Numbered from the stretch's first letter, positions 43,115 through 53,221 are shown. The stretch: DNA of 64,000 nt from Acidobacteriota bacterium (GCA_016185425.1 JACPNQ010000002.1:1-64000), one strand, 5' to 3'. Made by a program: numbers and translations. The notes: a model not told the origin generated them from the sequence alone.

Positions 43115-43663
43115 ATGCGTTTCTTCTTTTCCAGACATGTCCCCCCGTTTGACCGCGTCGCTATCATCGAAAGCGGTTCCCGCCAGCTGCTTGAGGATTT
43201 GCTGCCTGGGCTCTACCAGATCTACGGCGACGGCATGCAGCTTGACCTGATTACCTGCTACGCCGGTACACCGAAGGCATTTCGCGCAGAGCGAGGACAG
43301 GTTTTCCGTATCACCGATTACCCGGGCCGCGCCGGGCGGGAGCAAATAGTGGCGGAGTTGAAGGCGCGGAATTACAACATCATGGGAATGATCTGCTCGG
43401 CCGAGCCGATCATGACGAAGTGGAAATGGATGCTGGCGCTCCGGCTGCCCGGAAAAGTCTTCCTTTTGAATGAGAACGGCGACTATTTCTGGATGGACCG
43501 GGGGCACCTGGACATCCTGGCGCATTTTGCTCTATTCCGTTCGGGCTTGGCCGGAGCTGGCGCCGTACTTACTATCGGCCGCGTAATTTTGTTTCCATTT
43601 AGTCTTCTCTACCTGCTGGTTTTTGCCGGCATGGTGCATCTACGCAGAAAGGCACGCGCATGA
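43115..43663 (+). CDS. Uncharacterised protein with C-terminal membrane helix
   Basis: About 182 residues from the ATG at 43115 (a TTG two codons earlier is possible). I recognise no family. The N-terminal half (RVAIIESGSRQLLEDLLPGL) looks like an alternating alpha/beta fold. A hydrophobic stretch near residues 150-175 (VILFPFSLLYLLVFAGMVHL) is a likely membrane anchor followed by a basic tail. It is divergent from the selenoprotein gene with a 32-bp gap and overlaps the quinone reductase gene (ATGA). Confidence 0.65.
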   Translation: MRFFFSRHVPPFDRVAIIESGSRQLLEDLLPGLYQIYGDGMQLDLITCYAGTPKAFRAERGQVFRITDYPGRAGREQIVAELKARNYNIMGMICSAEPIMTKWKWMLALRLPGKVFLLNENGDYFWMDRGHLDILAHFALFRSGLAGAGAVLTIGRVILFPFSLLYLLVFAGMVHLRRKARA

Positions 43664-44634
43664 AAGCGATTCTCGTCCGCGAAACGGGCGGTCCTGAAAA
43701 GATGTTGTATGAAGAAGTTCCAGTTCCGATGCCGGGCAAAGGCCAGGCGTTGGTCCGGCTTTCCGTCAGCGGGGTGAACTTCATCGACATATACTTCCGC
43801 ATCGGGCTGTACAAGGCCGATCTTCCGTTCACGCCGGGCATGGAGGCGGCGGGCGTTGTGGAGGCGGTGGGGGAGGGCGTGACGGAATTGCAGCCGGGCG
43901 ATCGCGTGGCCTATGCGATGCAGCGCGGCTCCTACGCGCAGTACGCCGTCGTTCCGGCGTGGCAGTTGGTGAAGGTCCCGGGGAATTTGGGGTTCGATCT
44001 GGCGGCGGCGGCGATGTTGCAAGGCATGACGGCGCACTACCTGACACATTCGACCTTCCCGCTGCAGAACGGGCAGACTTGCCTGGTACATGCCGCGGCG
44101 GGCGGAGCGGGACAACTTGTCGTGCAGATGGCCAAGCGGCGGGGCGCGCGCGTGATTGGCACCGTCGGTAGCGCGGAGAAGGCCGCGATTGCGAAGGAAA
44201 TCGGTGTAGACGAGGCGATCCTCTACAACGAACAGGATTGGGTGGCGGAGACGAAGAAGATCACGGAAGGGCGCGGCGTGGACGTGGTGTATGACTCGGT
44301 GGGCGCATCGACGTTTATGGGTTCACTCGATTGCCTGCGGCCGCGCGGAATGATGGTCACCTACGGGAACGCCAGCGGCCCGGTGCCGGCGGTGGAACCG
44401 CTGCTGTTGAACCAGAAGGGCTCGCTGTTTCTGACGCGGCCGACGCTGGCGCACCACTGCGCGACACGAGAGGAGCTGAATTGGCGGGCGAGCGACGTGC
44501 TGAACGGGATTGCGTCCGGCGAACTGCGGCTGCAGATTCACAAGACGTATCCGCTTTCGGGCGTTCGCGAGGCCCACGAGGATTTGGCCGCACGAAAGAC
44601 GACCGGCAAGCTGCTGCTCGATGTCAACGCATAG
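43660..44634 (+). CDS. NADPH:quinone reductase / zinc-free alcohol dehydrogenase family
   Basis: This 324-residue medium-chain reductase has the GroES-like start (GVNFIDIYFRIGLY, PFTPGMEAAGVVEAVG) and the nucleotide motif HAAAGGAGQLVVQMAK. The zinc-binding cysteines of alcohol dehydrogenases are absent, as in quinone oxidoreductase QorA. It probably reduces quinones with NADPH in the cytoplasm. Its ATG overlaps the stop of the preceding gene and its end overlaps the next gene, so the three are coupled. Confidence 0.9.
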   Translation: MKAILVRETGGPEKMLYEEVPVPMPGKGQALVRLSVSGVNFIDIYFRIGLYKADLPFTPGMEAAGVVEAVGEGVTELQPGDRVAYAMQRGSYAQYAVVPAWQLVKVPGNLGFDLAAAAMLQGMTAHYLTHSTFPLQNGQTCLVHAAAGGAGQLVVQMAKRRGARVIGTVGSAEKAAIAKEIGVDEAILYNEQDWVAETKKITEGRGVDVVYDSVGASTFMGSLDCLRPRGMMVTYGNASGPVPAVEPLLLNQKGSLFLTRPTLAHHCATREELNWRASDVLNGIASGELRLQIHKTYPLSGVREAHEDLAARKTTGKLLLDVNA

Positions 44635-45709
44635 CGAGCAGAAAAGCCGTCTTGCGCGGCTTCGCGAGGATATGGCGCCGTTGGAATTGGACGCGGCGAT
44701 CGTTTCTTCGCTGGTGAACATCCGCTATTTGACGGGCTTCAGCGGCAGCAATGCACTGCTGTTGGTGACGCACACAGAGGCGACACTGCTGACGGATCCG
44801 CGGTACACGATTCAGGCGAAGGCCGAGACGGCGGAGACGGGAATCAAAGCAGTAATCGCGAAAGGATCGCTGGAGGAGGCGTTGACGCCGCGCCTATCCA
44901 AACTGCGCCGGATCGGGTTCGAAAACAACCGGGTCTCCTACCGCACCTGGGAGCATTTGCAGCGGAATCTGCCGCTAAACGCGGGGTTACGGCCTTTGGG
45001 GGGAGTGATTGAACAGCGGCGGATGGTGAAGTCGGCGGGGGAGATTGCGGCGATTCGCGAGTCGGTACGCATTAACTCGCAGGCGTTCGCGGCGGCGTTG
45101 ACGAGGTTCCGCGCGGGAATGTCGGAGACGGACTTTGCAGCCGAAATTGAGCACCAAATGCGACTTTTAGGGGCCGAAAAGCCTAGTTTTGACACCATTG
45201 TGGCGTTCCGGGAGCGCTCAGCGCTTCCTCATGCGAGCCCGGGCTGCACCAGGCTGGATGGAAATGGATTATTATTAGTGGATATGGGTACATTTCGAGG
45301 CGGTTACGCCAGCGACATGACTCGCTGCATCCACCTCGGCAAACCCGGCGCAAAAACGCGCAGTTTGTACCGAGCGGTCCTCGAAGCCCAGTTAGCGGGG
45401 TTGGACGCTGTCGCTCCCGGTGCCAGCGCGGAGGACATCGACTCCGCTACCCGGCGTGTGCTCCGCAAGCACGGCTTGGCAAAGGCGTTTATTCACAGCG
45501 CGGGACATGGGCTGGGCCTGGAAATCCATGAGGCTCCGCGGCTGGGCCGCGGAGAAAAAACTATTTTGCGCGCCGGTATGGCGATTACGGTCGAACCTGG
45601 CGCGTATATTGAAGGCGCCGGCGGCGTGCGTATCGAAGACACCGTGCTCGTAACCGCGAACGGCGTCGAAGTCCTAACCCCTACCTCCAAAGAACTCGTT
45701 ATTCTTTAA
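44621..45709 (+). CDS. Xaa-Pro aminopeptidase, M24B family
   Basis: The ATG at 44621 lies inside the end of the reductase gene and gives 362 residues. The pita-bread metal ligands are all visible: LLLVDMGTFRGGYASDMTR (two Asp), HSAGHGLGLEIHE (His), TVEPGAYI (Glu) and GVRIEDTVLV (Glu). The length matches the bacterial PepQ/YpdF class. It precedes accB-accC, an order common in acidobacteria and Gram-positive bacteria where pepP precedes efp or accB. Confidence 0.92.
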   Translation: MSTHSEQKSRLARLREDMAPLELDAAIVSSLVNIRYLTGFSGSNALLLVTHTEATLLTDPRYTIQAKAETAETGIKAVIAKGSLEEALTPRLSKLRRIGFENNRVSYRTWEHLQRNLPLNAGLRPLGGVIEQRRMVKSAGEIAAIRESVRINSQAFAAALTRFRAGMSETDFAAEIEHQMRLLGAEKPSFDTIVAFRERSALPHASPGCTRLDGNGLLLVDMGTFRGGYASDMTRCIHLGKPGAKTRSLYRAVLEAQLAGLDAVAPGASAEDIDSATRRVLRKHGLAKAFIHSAGHGLGLEIHEAPRLGRGEKTILRAGMAITVEPGAYIEGAGGVRIEDTVLVTANGVEVLTPTSKELVIL

Positions 45710-45718
45710 CCCTACGAA

Positions 45719-46195
45719 ATGAACATTTCCGAAATCAAAGAGATGATTCAAGCCGTCGTCGAATCCGGCGTGGCTGAACTCGAAGTCCAGCGCGGTGAGA
45801 ACCGTGTCCGGATCGTCCGCGGCGGAAGCCAGCAGGAAGTAATTGTTGCCCAACCGGCTACCGTTGCCACAACTCCCGTCGTGTTCGGGGCGGCGCCGCA
45901 AGCGGCCGTTCAGGAGGCCGCTGCCCCACCAGTCGCGCCGGTGGAAGATGACAAGAACATCGCGGTGAAGTCACCGATTGTGGGCACTTTTTACGCGTCG
46001 GCGTCTCCGGGCTCGGCGCCTTTCGTTACTGTCGGCGACGTTGTGAAACCCGGCCAGGTTCTCTGTATCGTTGAATCGATGAAGCTGATGAACGAGATCG
46101 AGAGCGAAGTATCCGGGACTATCGTCGCGCGGCTTGTCGAGAATGGCGCGCCCGTGGAATACGGAGCGACGCTCTTCACTGTCCGCCCCCACTGA
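45719..46195 (+). CDS. accB: Biotin carboxyl carrier protein of acetyl-CoA carboxylase
   Basis: The 158-residue protein has the AccB layout: an N-terminal helical part ([16 protein letters not shown]), a Pro/Ala-rich linker, and a biotinyl domain with the target Lys in ESMKLMNEI. It carries the carboxyl group from biotin carboxylase. The accC gene starts one base after its stop. The accA/accD genes are not in this window. Confidence 0.95.
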   Translation: MNISEIKEMIQAVVESGVAELEVQRGENRVRIVRGGSQQEVIVAQPATVATTPVVFGAAPQAAVQEAAAPPVAPVEDDKNIAVKSPIVGTFYASASPGSAPFVTVGDVVKPGQVLCIVESMKLMNEIESEVSGTIVARLVENGAPVEYGATLFTVRPH

Positions 46196-46196
46196 G

Positions 46197-47546
46197 ATGT
46201 TCAATAAGATTCTCATCGCCAATCGGGGCGAGATTGCGCTCCGCGTCATCTGCGCGTGCAAGGAGCTGGGCATCCGCACGGTGGCCGTGTATTCGGAGGC
46301 CGACCGCCACTCGCTGCACGTCCGCTTCGCCGATGAGGCTATTTGCATCGGACCGGCGAAGAGTGCGCGGAGCTACCTGGATATACCGAGTGTCATCAGC
46401 GCCGCCGAGATTTCAAACGTCGACGCTATCCATCCGGGCTATGGCTTTCTGAGCGAGAACGCGGGCTTCGCCGATGTGTGCGAGGCGAGCGGGATTACGT
46501 TTATCGGGCCGAAGCCGGCGGTGATTGAAGCGATGGGCTTCAAGCAGCACGCGCGAACGGCGATGCAGAAGGCGGGTATCCCGATTCTGCCCGGTTCGAA
46601 GGGGATTATTGAGTCGCCGGAACAGGCGCTGGAGATGGCGGAGGCAGTTGGGTATCCGGTCATTCTGAAGGCCAGCGCGGGGGGCGGCGGGCGCGGGATG
46701 CGCGTGGTGAATGAAGCATCGGAACTGCCGAACCTGTTGGTACAAGCGCAATCGGAAGCGGGAGCCGCATTCTCGTGTCCCGACATGTACATGGAGAAGT
46801 TCATCCCCAGGCCGCGGCACATTGAGTTCCAGGTGCTGGCCGACCACTACGGCAACGTGGAGATCCTGGGTGAGCGCGAGTGCTCGATTCAACGGCGGCA
46901 TCAGAAGTTGATCGAAGAATCGCCTAGCCCGCGTGTGACACCGGAAATGCGCCAAACGATCGGCGACTCGCTGAAGAAGGCGATGCGCGAGGTGGGCTAC
47001 ACGAACGCGGGGACAGTGGAATTCCTTATGGATGAGGACGGCAGCCTGTACTTCATTGAAGTGAATGCGCGTGTGCAGGTGGAGCATCCGGTGACGGAGA
47101 TGGTGACCGGCATCGACATCGTGAAAGCGCAGATCCGCATCGCGGCCGGGGAGAGGCTGAGCGATATTCTGACGGAGCCGGTGACGATGCGCGGCCATGC
47201 GATCGAGTGCCGAATCAACGCGGAGAACCCGGTGACGTTTACGCCGAGCCCAGGAAAAATCACCGGGCTGAATTTGCCGGGCGGCATCGGCGTGCGCGTG
47301 GATACGTGGGCGTATACCGACTGCGTGATTCCGCCGTATTATGATTCGCTGGTGGCGAAACTGATCGTACATGGGAAGGACCGCAACGAAGCGATTCACC
47401 GGTCTCTGCGTGCGTTGGAGATGTTCGTTGTCGAGGGCATCCACACGTCGATTCCGTTGCATCAGCGGATTCTTCAGGACCCGGAATTCCAGGCCGGCGA
47501 GATCGATACGGGCTTTATCGCCCGGTTCCTCGCCAAGACTTCGTAG
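46197..47546 (+). CDS. accC: Biotin carboxylase subunit of acetyl-CoA carboxylase
   Basis: This 449-residue ATP-grasp enzyme begins [18 protein letters not shown]. It has the glycine-rich loop [33 protein letters not shown], and the catalytic [14 protein letters not shown]. It carboxylates biotin on AccB with ATP and bicarbonate, the first step of fatty-acid synthesis. Length and motifs are normal. Confidence 0.96.
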   Translation: MFNKILIANRGEIALRVICACKELGIRTVAVYSEADRHSLHVRFADEAICIGPAKSARSYLDIPSVISAAEISNVDAIHPGYGFLSENAGFADVCEASGITFIGPKPAVIEAMGFKQHARTAMQKAGIPILPGSKGIIESPEQALEMAEAVGYPVILKASAGGGGRGMRVVNEASELPNLLVQAQSEAGAAFSCPDMYMEKFIPRPRHIEFQVLADHYGNVEILGERECSIQRRHQKLIEESPSPRVTPEMRQTIGDSLKKAMREVGYTNAGTVEFLMDEDGSLYFIEVNARVQVEHPVTEMVTGIDIVKAQIRIAAGERLSDILTEPVTMRGHAIECRINAENPVTFTPSPGKITGLNLPGGIGVRVDTWAYTDCVIPPYYDSLVAKLIVHGKDRNEAIHRSLRALEMFVVEGIHTSIPLHQRILQDPEFQAGEIDTGFIARFLAKTS

Positions 47547-47549
47547 CGA

Positions 47550-49013
47550 ATGACGCTTCCGTCCCTCTTCGACCTTTCCTTCCTTGGGCGGCGGGATTCG
47601 CCCGCATTGGAGTGGAATGGGGCGACCTACACGTTTGGCGAAGTGGATGATCGTGCTTCGCGGATGGCGAATCTGTTGGTTGCGCGCGGGCTGCTGAAGG
47701 GCGACCGTTTGTGCGTGTACCTGGCGAATTGCCTGGAATACATCGATCTGTACCTCGCGGCGACGCGGCTGGGCGTTATCTTCGTACCGGTCAATGTACT
47801 GTACCGGGACCGGGAGATCCGGCATATTCTGCACGATGCGGAGCCGAAGGCGTTGATCACGACCGCGGCGCAGACGGAGTTTGTGGCGGATTCTCCTTCA
47901 CCTGTATGGCTGCTTGAGGAGATTCGTACTGAGGTGGGGTCGTATCCGGCGACGCGGCGGATTGACGTCACCGATGCGGACACACCGGCGGCAATTGTCT
48001 ATACGTCTGGCACGACCGGGACATCGAAGGGGGCGGTGCTGACGCATCACAATTTCGCCATCAACGCGGTGAACCTGCTTACGTGCTGGCAATTCACTTC
48101 GAATGACCGCCTGTTGCTTACCTTGCCTCTCTTTCACGTGCATGGACTTGGTAATGGCGTCCATTGCTGGCTGGCGAGCGGATGCCGCCTGCGATTGACC
48201 GAACGGTTCGCGCATGACCAGGCGGCGCAGTGGATGGATGAGTTTGGGCCGACCGTTTTTTTTGGTGTTCCCACGATGTACGTCCGCATGCTGGAGTGGC
48301 CGCTGGATGTGGCGGCGCCGATCGGCAGTAGGATGCGGCTGTTCGTGTCGGGATCGGCACCGCTCCCGCCGCAGACGCTGGAGGATTTCCGTACGCTGTT
48401 CGGGCACACGATTTTGGAAAGGTACGGGATGAGCGAGACGTTGATGAATCTCTCCAATCCCTACATTGGGGAGCGACGGGCGGGCTCAGTTGGCTTTCCA
48501 TTGCCTGGCGTGTCGGTGCGCAATCTGGATCCGGACGGCAATCCCGTGGCGGATGGAGAAATCGGAGAGCTGTATTTGAAAGGGCCGAATCTGTTCGCGG
48601 GATATTGGCGGCGGCCGGAAGCGACGGCGGAAGCGCACCGCGACGGCTGGTTCCGGACTGGCGATATCGCCGTACGCTCGCCGGATGGATATTACATTCT
48701 GCAGGGCCGGCGAAGCGACCTGATCATCTCCGGCGGATTCAATATCTATCCGCGGGAGATTGAGGAGTTCCTGTCCGAACAGCCGGGAGTCGGGGAAGTT
48801 GCCGTTGCGTCATTACCCGATCCCCGGCGCGGCGAAGTTCCGGTGGCCTATATCGTGCCGTGCGGCGCGTTCGATGCGGCGGTACTGGAAGCCGCGTGCC
48901 GCGCAAACCTGGCATCGTTTAAGATTCCTCGCGCATTCGTAGCGGTTGAGAAGATCCCGCGGACAGCGCTGGGGAAAGTGCAAAAGCACCTCCTGCCGAA
49001 GCGGCCCCTCTAA
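47550..49013 (+). CDS. AMP-dependent acyl-CoA synthetase/ligase
   Basis: The 487-residue adenylate-forming enzyme has the P-loop IVYTSGTTGTSKGAV, the A5-type motif ERYGMSETLM, the hinge region WFRTGDIAVRSPDGYY and the terminal catalytic Lys in PRTALGKVQKH. Its shorter length and GGFNIYPREIEEF motif fit malonyl-CoA or medium-chain acyl-CoA synthetases. Placement directly after accC (three-base gap) suits a fatty-acid or malonate role. Confidence 0.88.
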   Translation: MTLPSLFDLSFLGRRDSPALEWNGATYTFGEVDDRASRMANLLVARGLLKGDRLCVYLANCLEYIDLYLAATRLGVIFVPVNVLYRDREIRHILHDAEPKALITTAAQTEFVADSPSPVWLLEEIRTEVGSYPATRRIDVTDADTPAAIVYTSGTTGTSKGAVLTHHNFAINAVNLLTCWQFTSNDRLLLTLPLFHVHGLGNGVHCWLASGCRLRLTERFAHDQAAQWMDEFGPTVFFGVPTMYVRMLEWPLDVAAPIGSRMRLFVSGSAPLPPQTLEDFRTLFGHTILERYGMSETLMNLSNPYIGERRAGSVGFPLPGVSVRNLDPDGNPVADGEIGELYLKGPNLFAGYWRRPEATAEAHRDGWFRTGDIAVRSPDGYYILQGRRSDLIISGGFNIYPREIEEFLSEQPGVGEVAVASLPDPRRGEVPVAYIVPCGAFDAAVLEAACRANLASFKIPRAFVAVEKIPRTALGKVQKHLLPKRPL

Positions 49014-49031
49014 TTTCGCTACCATGCGAAT

Positions 49032-49781
49032 GTGAAGGTTCGCATGGTTATGGCTGCGGCATGTTTGGCAGCGAATTTATCCGGAGCCGAGACGCCCCGC
49101 TACACGGCCCGGATTGTAATGACGTTTCCGCACGATACGGGAGCGTTCACGCAGGGGCTGGAGTTCAACAACGGCGCCCTTTATGAGAGCACCGGGATGG
49201 TGGGACATTCCGGAATCCGCAAAGTGAACCTGACAACCGGGAAGGTGCTGCAGCAGTTGCGCGTGAATCCTCCCTTTTTCGGCGAGGGCATCACGATCAT
49301 CAATGGCCAGCTTATCCAACTTACGTGGCAGCATCAGACGGGATTCGTCTACAAGTTCCCCGAGCTTCAATTCGTGAAGCAGTTCTCCTATTCGGGTGAG
49401 GGCTGGGGCTTGACGAACGATGGAAAGCAGATCTACATGAGTGACGGCACGGCGCAGATTCGTGTGTGGGATCCGGCGACATTGAAGGAGGTGCGCCGCA
49501 TCACGGTGCAGGACAACGGGCGGCAGGTGGGCGCGTTGAATGAATTGGAATGGGTGCGCGGGGAGATCTGGGCCAACGTGTGGATGACCGATCAGATCGT
49601 CCGTGTCTCGCCGGCGAATGGGAAGGTGCTTGGGTGGATCGATCTGGCGGATCTACCGCGCGACCGCAGCACCGCGGACGTACTGAATGGGATTGCGTAC
49701 GACGCGACAACCCGCCGGCTGATCGTCACTGGCAAGCTGTGGGCGAATATCTATCAGATTGAGCTGGTGCCGAAGCGCTAA
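49032..49781 (+). CDS. Secreted glutaminyl-peptide cyclotransferase (beta-propeller type)
   Basis: The GTG start gives 249 residues with a short signal peptide ending near SGAE. The family motifs FPHDTGAFTQGLEF, GEGITIINGQLIQLTWQ and GEGWGLTNDGKQIYMSDG mark the five-bladed plant/bacterial-type glutamine cyclotransferase. It converts N-terminal Gln of peptides to pyroglutamate. It is convergent with the DUF1080 gene. Confidence 0.9.
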   Translation: MKVRMVMAAACLAANLSGAETPRYTARIVMTFPHDTGAFTQGLEFNNGALYESTGMVGHSGIRKVNLTTGKVLQQLRVNPPFFGEGITIINGQLIQLTWQHQTGFVYKFPELQFVKQFSYSGEGWGLTNDGKQIYMSDGTAQIRVWDPATLKEVRRITVQDNGRQVGALNELEWVRGEIWANVWMTDQIVRVSPANGKVLGWIDLADLPRDRSTADVLNGIAYDATTRRLIVTGKLWANIYQIELVPKR

Positions 49782-49782
49782 G

Positions 49783-50493
49783 CTACAATTCCGGCGCGAT
49801 TTGTTCCGCAGCGGTGACGCCCGCGGGCAGCTCCATGATTTTGATGTTGCGGAAATGGATCTCCGCACCCTCGGACTCCAGGCAGAGATAGCCCTTCTTC
49901 TGCGTTGCCTTGCTGATTCCGTTGACGAACTTTCCGTTGACCGACAGCTTGACGACACCGTCCACGGCAACGACATCGTATGTGTTCCAGTTACCGCGGC
50001 CCAGGCAGCGATTTTCGACGGACTTGCTCCGCTCGCCGCGCGGGTTGTCGGGGATGGTCTTCACGCCGCCCACACCGAAGAGTTCGCCGTGCACGTAGGC
50101 AAGCGGGGGAGTGATGCCATCCTTCTTGTGCAGTTCCGGCCACTCGAGTTCGAGCATCTGCACTTCCAGCCCATCGGGCAATCGATTCTTTTCGCCCGGC
50201 CGCGCCGCACTCCATAGAAAGACGCCGGAGTTTCCGCCCGGTTCCATGTGCCGCCACTCGATGTGAAGGATGAAGTTCTCGTACTGCCGGTCGCTGCGCA
50301 TCACGCCGATCGGATGTCCGGAGCAGATCAACATGCCGTCGCGCACTTTCCAGGTATCGGGCGCGGTGTTGACGTTGACCCAGCCGGACAGATCCTTGCC
50401 GTTGAACAGGTCCCGGAACTCCGGTACGGGGCCGCCGCGTATCAGAGCCAAAGCCGCGCCAAACAACGTGACCGCCGCAACGAGTATCTTCAT
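49783..50493 (-). CDS. Secreted DUF1080 (3-keto-disaccharide hydrolase) protein
   Basis: The 236-residue protein has a signal peptide and one DUF1080 domain: [54 protein letters not shown] and the ending [14 protein letters not shown]. The concanavalin-like fold is linked to glycan breakdown in planctomycetes and acidobacteria; some members cleave 3-keto-glycosides. The substrate is unknown here. Confidence 0.88.
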   Translation of the reverse strand: MKILVAAVTLFGAALALIRGGPVPEFRDLFNGKDLSGWVNVNTAPDTWKVRDGMLICSGHPIGVMRSDRQYENFILHIEWRHMEPGGNSGVFLWSAARPGEKNRLPDGLEVQMLELEWPELHKKDGITPPLAYVHGELFGVGGVKTIPDNPRGERSKSVENRCLGRGNWNTYDVVAVDGVVKLSVNGKFVNGISKATQKKGYLCLESEGAEIHFRNIKIMELPAGVTAAEQIAPEL

Positions 50494-50525
50494 ATGCTCA
50501 CCGTCTCTACTGTATACTGTCCCCC

Positions 50526-51494
50526 ATGAAACGTGGCCGGCTTATCTTATTCTGCGGCTTTGCCGCCTTGACCGTTTCCGTCTTCTTCACAGCGCGAACA
50601 ACGGCGCAACCCAACACGGTGCAACAGATCGTTCCCGGCGTCTGGTTCCGCGAGGGAGACATCAAGGGGCAGGGACACTGCAACAACATCATCATCGAGA
50701 TGAAGGACTACCTCATCGTCGTCGATGCGAACTTCCCGTCCGGAGCCCGGCTGGCCGCCGAGGATGCGAAGAAGGTTTCCAGCAAACCGGTCAAGTATGT
50801 CTTCGATACGCACCATCACGGCGACCACGCTTACGGCAATGCGGTATGGACGGAGATGGGCGCGACGACACTCGCCTACGCGGGCGTGGCGCAGGAGATG
50901 AAGCGGTATGAGCCGAAACGCTGGCAGGAGACGAATCGGAAAGACGTGAAAGAGTTGAACCGCCCCTCGGTCGAACCGCCGAAGCAGACCTTCGACAAAA
51001 CGCCATTCGTGCTCGACGACGGCACGCGGCGGGTGGAGTTCCACTTTTTCGGTTGGGCGCATACGCGGGGCGACGGATTCGTCTACCTCCCGAAGGAACA
51101 GGTTCTCGCGTCGGGAGACGCGATCGTCAACGGGCCCTACAATTTTATGGGCGACGGTAATGTCGCAAATTGGCCGAAGGTTGCCGAAGCCGCCGGGAAG
51201 CGCAAGATCAAGTACGTGTTGCCGGGCCACGGACGGCCGGGCGGTCCTGAAATGATCGCCGGCCAAGGGAAGTTCATGAAGGAGATTTACGCGGGCGTGC
51301 AGGGGTTGATCAAATCCGGAAAGACCGCGGATGACATTCAAAAGACAGGCATGGCGAAGACACTGGAAGCATCGTTGCAGTTCTCACCGGAGTCAAAGAA
51401 CTGGATCGGCGATGGATTGGGTGGGCAAGCCATCGTTGTCTATGAGGAGATCACGCAGAAGAAGCCGCACGGCGAAATCTCCGGAGGGAAATGA
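50526..51494 (+). CDS. Secreted MBL-fold metallohydrolase
   Basis: The 322-residue protein has a signal peptide ending near TTAQ. The metallo-beta-lactamase motif HxHxDH is present as [12 protein letters not shown], followed by a His in [24 protein letters not shown] and the last His in LPGHGRPG. It is likely a di-zinc hydrolase in the periplasm. The family covers lactamases, lactonases and phosphodiesterases, so the substrate cannot be assigned. Confidence 0.85.
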   Translation: MKRGRLILFCGFAALTVSVFFTARTTAQPNTVQQIVPGVWFREGDIKGQGHCNNIIIEMKDYLIVVDANFPSGARLAAEDAKKVSSKPVKYVFDTHHHGDHAYGNAVWTEMGATTLAYAGVAQEMKRYEPKRWQETNRKDVKELNRPSVEPPKQTFDKTPFVLDDGTRRVEFHFFGWAHTRGDGFVYLPKEQVLASGDAIVNGPYNFMGDGNVANWPKVAEAAGKRKIKYVLPGHGRPGGPEMIAGQGKFMKEIYAGVQGLIKSGKTADDIQKTGMAKTLEASLQFSPESKNWIGDGLGGQAIVVYEEITQKKPHGEISGGK

Positions 51495-51512
51495 GCCGCC
51501 GCAGAAGCGGGC

Positions 51513-51950
51513 TCAGCCAGAGACAAGCTGGATGAATTTCTCACGGCTGCGTTCGCGGACGAGGTCTGCCAGCGTGTACCTATCCAGTTCGGAAATGAAT
51601 TTTCGCAGCGCGTTATCCAGGACCCCGATCAGGCCGCAGACCGGAACGATCGGGCAGGTGTTGTTCACTGGGTCGTGGCATTCGACAAGCCGGAACGAGG
51701 CTTCCGTCACGCGAACGACCTGACCGAGCCTAATCTCCTTTGGCGGCCTGGCGAGCTGCACACCACCGGCACGGCCGACCATCACGTCTAGAAATCCGCC
51801 GTCCGCAAGCGTCTTAACGACTCGAACCAAGTGGTTCCTGGAGATGCCATAGGCAGTACTCATCTCTTCCGTGCCAACACGCCGCTCCGGAAAATGGGCC
51901 AAATAAAGCAATACCCTCAAACCGAAATCGGTGTGCATTGTAAGCTGCAT
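51513..51950 (-). CDS. nsrR: Rrf2-family regulator, NsrR-like nitric-oxide sensor
   Basis: The 145-residue winged-helix protein starts MQLTMHTDFGLRVLLYLAHF. The candidate cluster ligands match NsrR: Asp8 and three cysteines at 91, 99 and 105 (ECHDPVNNTCPIVPVCGL). NsrR binds a 4Fe-4S cluster and releases DNA when NO attacks it. It is the last gene of the leftward globin-reductase operon. IscR-like or other Rrf2 functions are less likely given the Asp8 and Cys spacing. Confidence 0.8.
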   Translation of the reverse strand: MQLTMHTDFGLRVLLYLAHFPERRVGTEEMSTAYGISRNHLVRVVKTLADGGFLDVMVGRAGGVQLARPPKEIRLGQVVRVTEASFRLVECHDPVNNTCPIVPVCGLIGVLDNALRKFISELDRYTLADLVRERSREKFIQLVSG

Positions 51951-51960
51951 GTTTGGCTAA

Positions 51961-52837
51961 TTATATTACCGACTCAATAAACGAATCGGGAAAAATATCG
52001 CAACTTACCATCCCGGCAATAAAAAGGGTTTTCTTTAGCAGATGGACGATGGCGGCGCCGCAGACAAACCCTCGCCAGCTATGTCGCTTAGGATGTCTAG
52101 ACGTTATCGCCTTATCGATCGGCTGGCCTCCGTCTTTGACCGCGGTACTATAAGTTACATTTGGATGGGGATCGGGCGAGTGAACTCAATTCGTCCTGTA
52201 AATACAGGCCCTCCGGATTTAATGCTCCGTGGAATATATGAATAGTTCCAGTATGTCCATGACTAATAGCATCCTTGCAAATACCTGCCACCGGCGCGAG
52301 GCCGGTGCCCGTACCAACGAGTAATAGCGGCTGTTCCGGCTTTCCGGGAAACAGCCATCCACTCATACGCCCCCGCGGCGCGCGCCGTATGTGTAACTCC
52401 AGCGTCTCCTCGTCCGGTAGGTTCGCCAAGGAATAGCTCCGTGCGAGCCCGTCGTCGCGGCGCAGGGTGATGAACTGGCCAGGCCGGTAGGCAAAGTCTT
52501 TTGTTGGTCGAATACGCGCGCGCAGGACTGTTGGTGATAAGCGCTCCAGGGAAGCAATCGTCGCCGGCATATCCAAGCCGCCGGGTGGTTCGATCGTCAG
52601 GTCCCCTTCCGGCCGGCATAGGCACGAAAGGAAGTACCCTTGCCGCGCCAGGGTCTCCTTGAGGCCCTGCTGGGATTGCTCCGGCAAAGTACCGGCCGAC
52701 GCACGCAACAGACAAGCCTGGCAAGCGTCGGCGCGGCAACAGTTGGAGATCGGCACGCCATTGCGCAGAAGCGTTTCCCGGACGCTCTCACCGGGAGATG
52801 CCGGACAGGCAGCCCCGTCATAAGTGACGGCGGCCAT
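51961..52837 (-). pseudogene. 2Fe-2S/FAD/NAD oxidoreductase, frameshifted near the C-terminus
   Basis: The N-terminal ferredoxin domain (about 1-90) has Cys in SNCCRADACQACLLRA and a later CLC. The FAD domain (about 95-190) has ARSYSLANLP, and the NAD domain starts with LLVGTGTGLAPV. The open frame stops early at 52148. In the next frame the missing NAD-domain end continues (DPHPNVTYSTAV, RGFVCGAAIVHLLKKTLF) to a stop at 51961. A single extra base in the CCC run near 52174-52176 explains this. Intact, it would be about 291 residues and pass electrons from NADH to the neighbouring globin. Confidence 0.75.
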
Positions 52838-52841
52838 AGCG

Positions 52842-53200
52842 TCAGCGGCCGAGGGCGCCGTTTCGCGTAGACCCCGCGATGGCTATCACCCGATCGATCA
52901 GCGCCTGTTCCACTCCCATCTCCCGCAGAGTATCGCTCAAGTTCTCCGCCACAGCATCAAAGTGAGAATCATTCAGCCCGCGCGCAACGAGGTGCGCATG
53001 GCCGCTTCGCAAATCGGCGCCCGTATAGTTATGGGGGCCGCCATTGTCAGGAATCCCTTCTGCTTGGCAATCTGCCGGTCCATGTCGACGCCGTCGAAGA
53101 ACTCGCTGATACGATCGTCAGTCAGCACCTTCCGGTAAAAGAGATCGACGGCTGCCTTTACGGCAGGCTGCCCGCCGATTTGTTCGTACAAGGAACTCAC
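52842..53200 (-). pseudogene. Truncated (2/2-fold) haemoglobin, frameshifted
   Basis: From a GTG at 53200 with GGAGGAG ahead, the frame reads SSLYEQIGGQPAVKAAVDLF and later QIAKQKGFLTMA, the group I truncated-globin pattern. Near 53036-53043 the frame slips; the continuation GGPHNYTGADLRSGHAHLV, with the proximal His region, runs to a stop at 52842. The intact protein would be about 119 residues. The reductase gene begins four bases on. Globin plus reductase plus NsrR points to NO dioxygenase activity. Either the operon is dying or the sequence has errors. Confidence 0.75.
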
Positions 53201-53221
53201 TCCAACTCCTCCAGTTGGTAA

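Noticed and set aside
46413..47834. A 473-residue open frame antisense to accC
   Set aside because: It is His/Arg-rich, has no recognisable motif and lies wholly opposite accC and part of the ligase gene.
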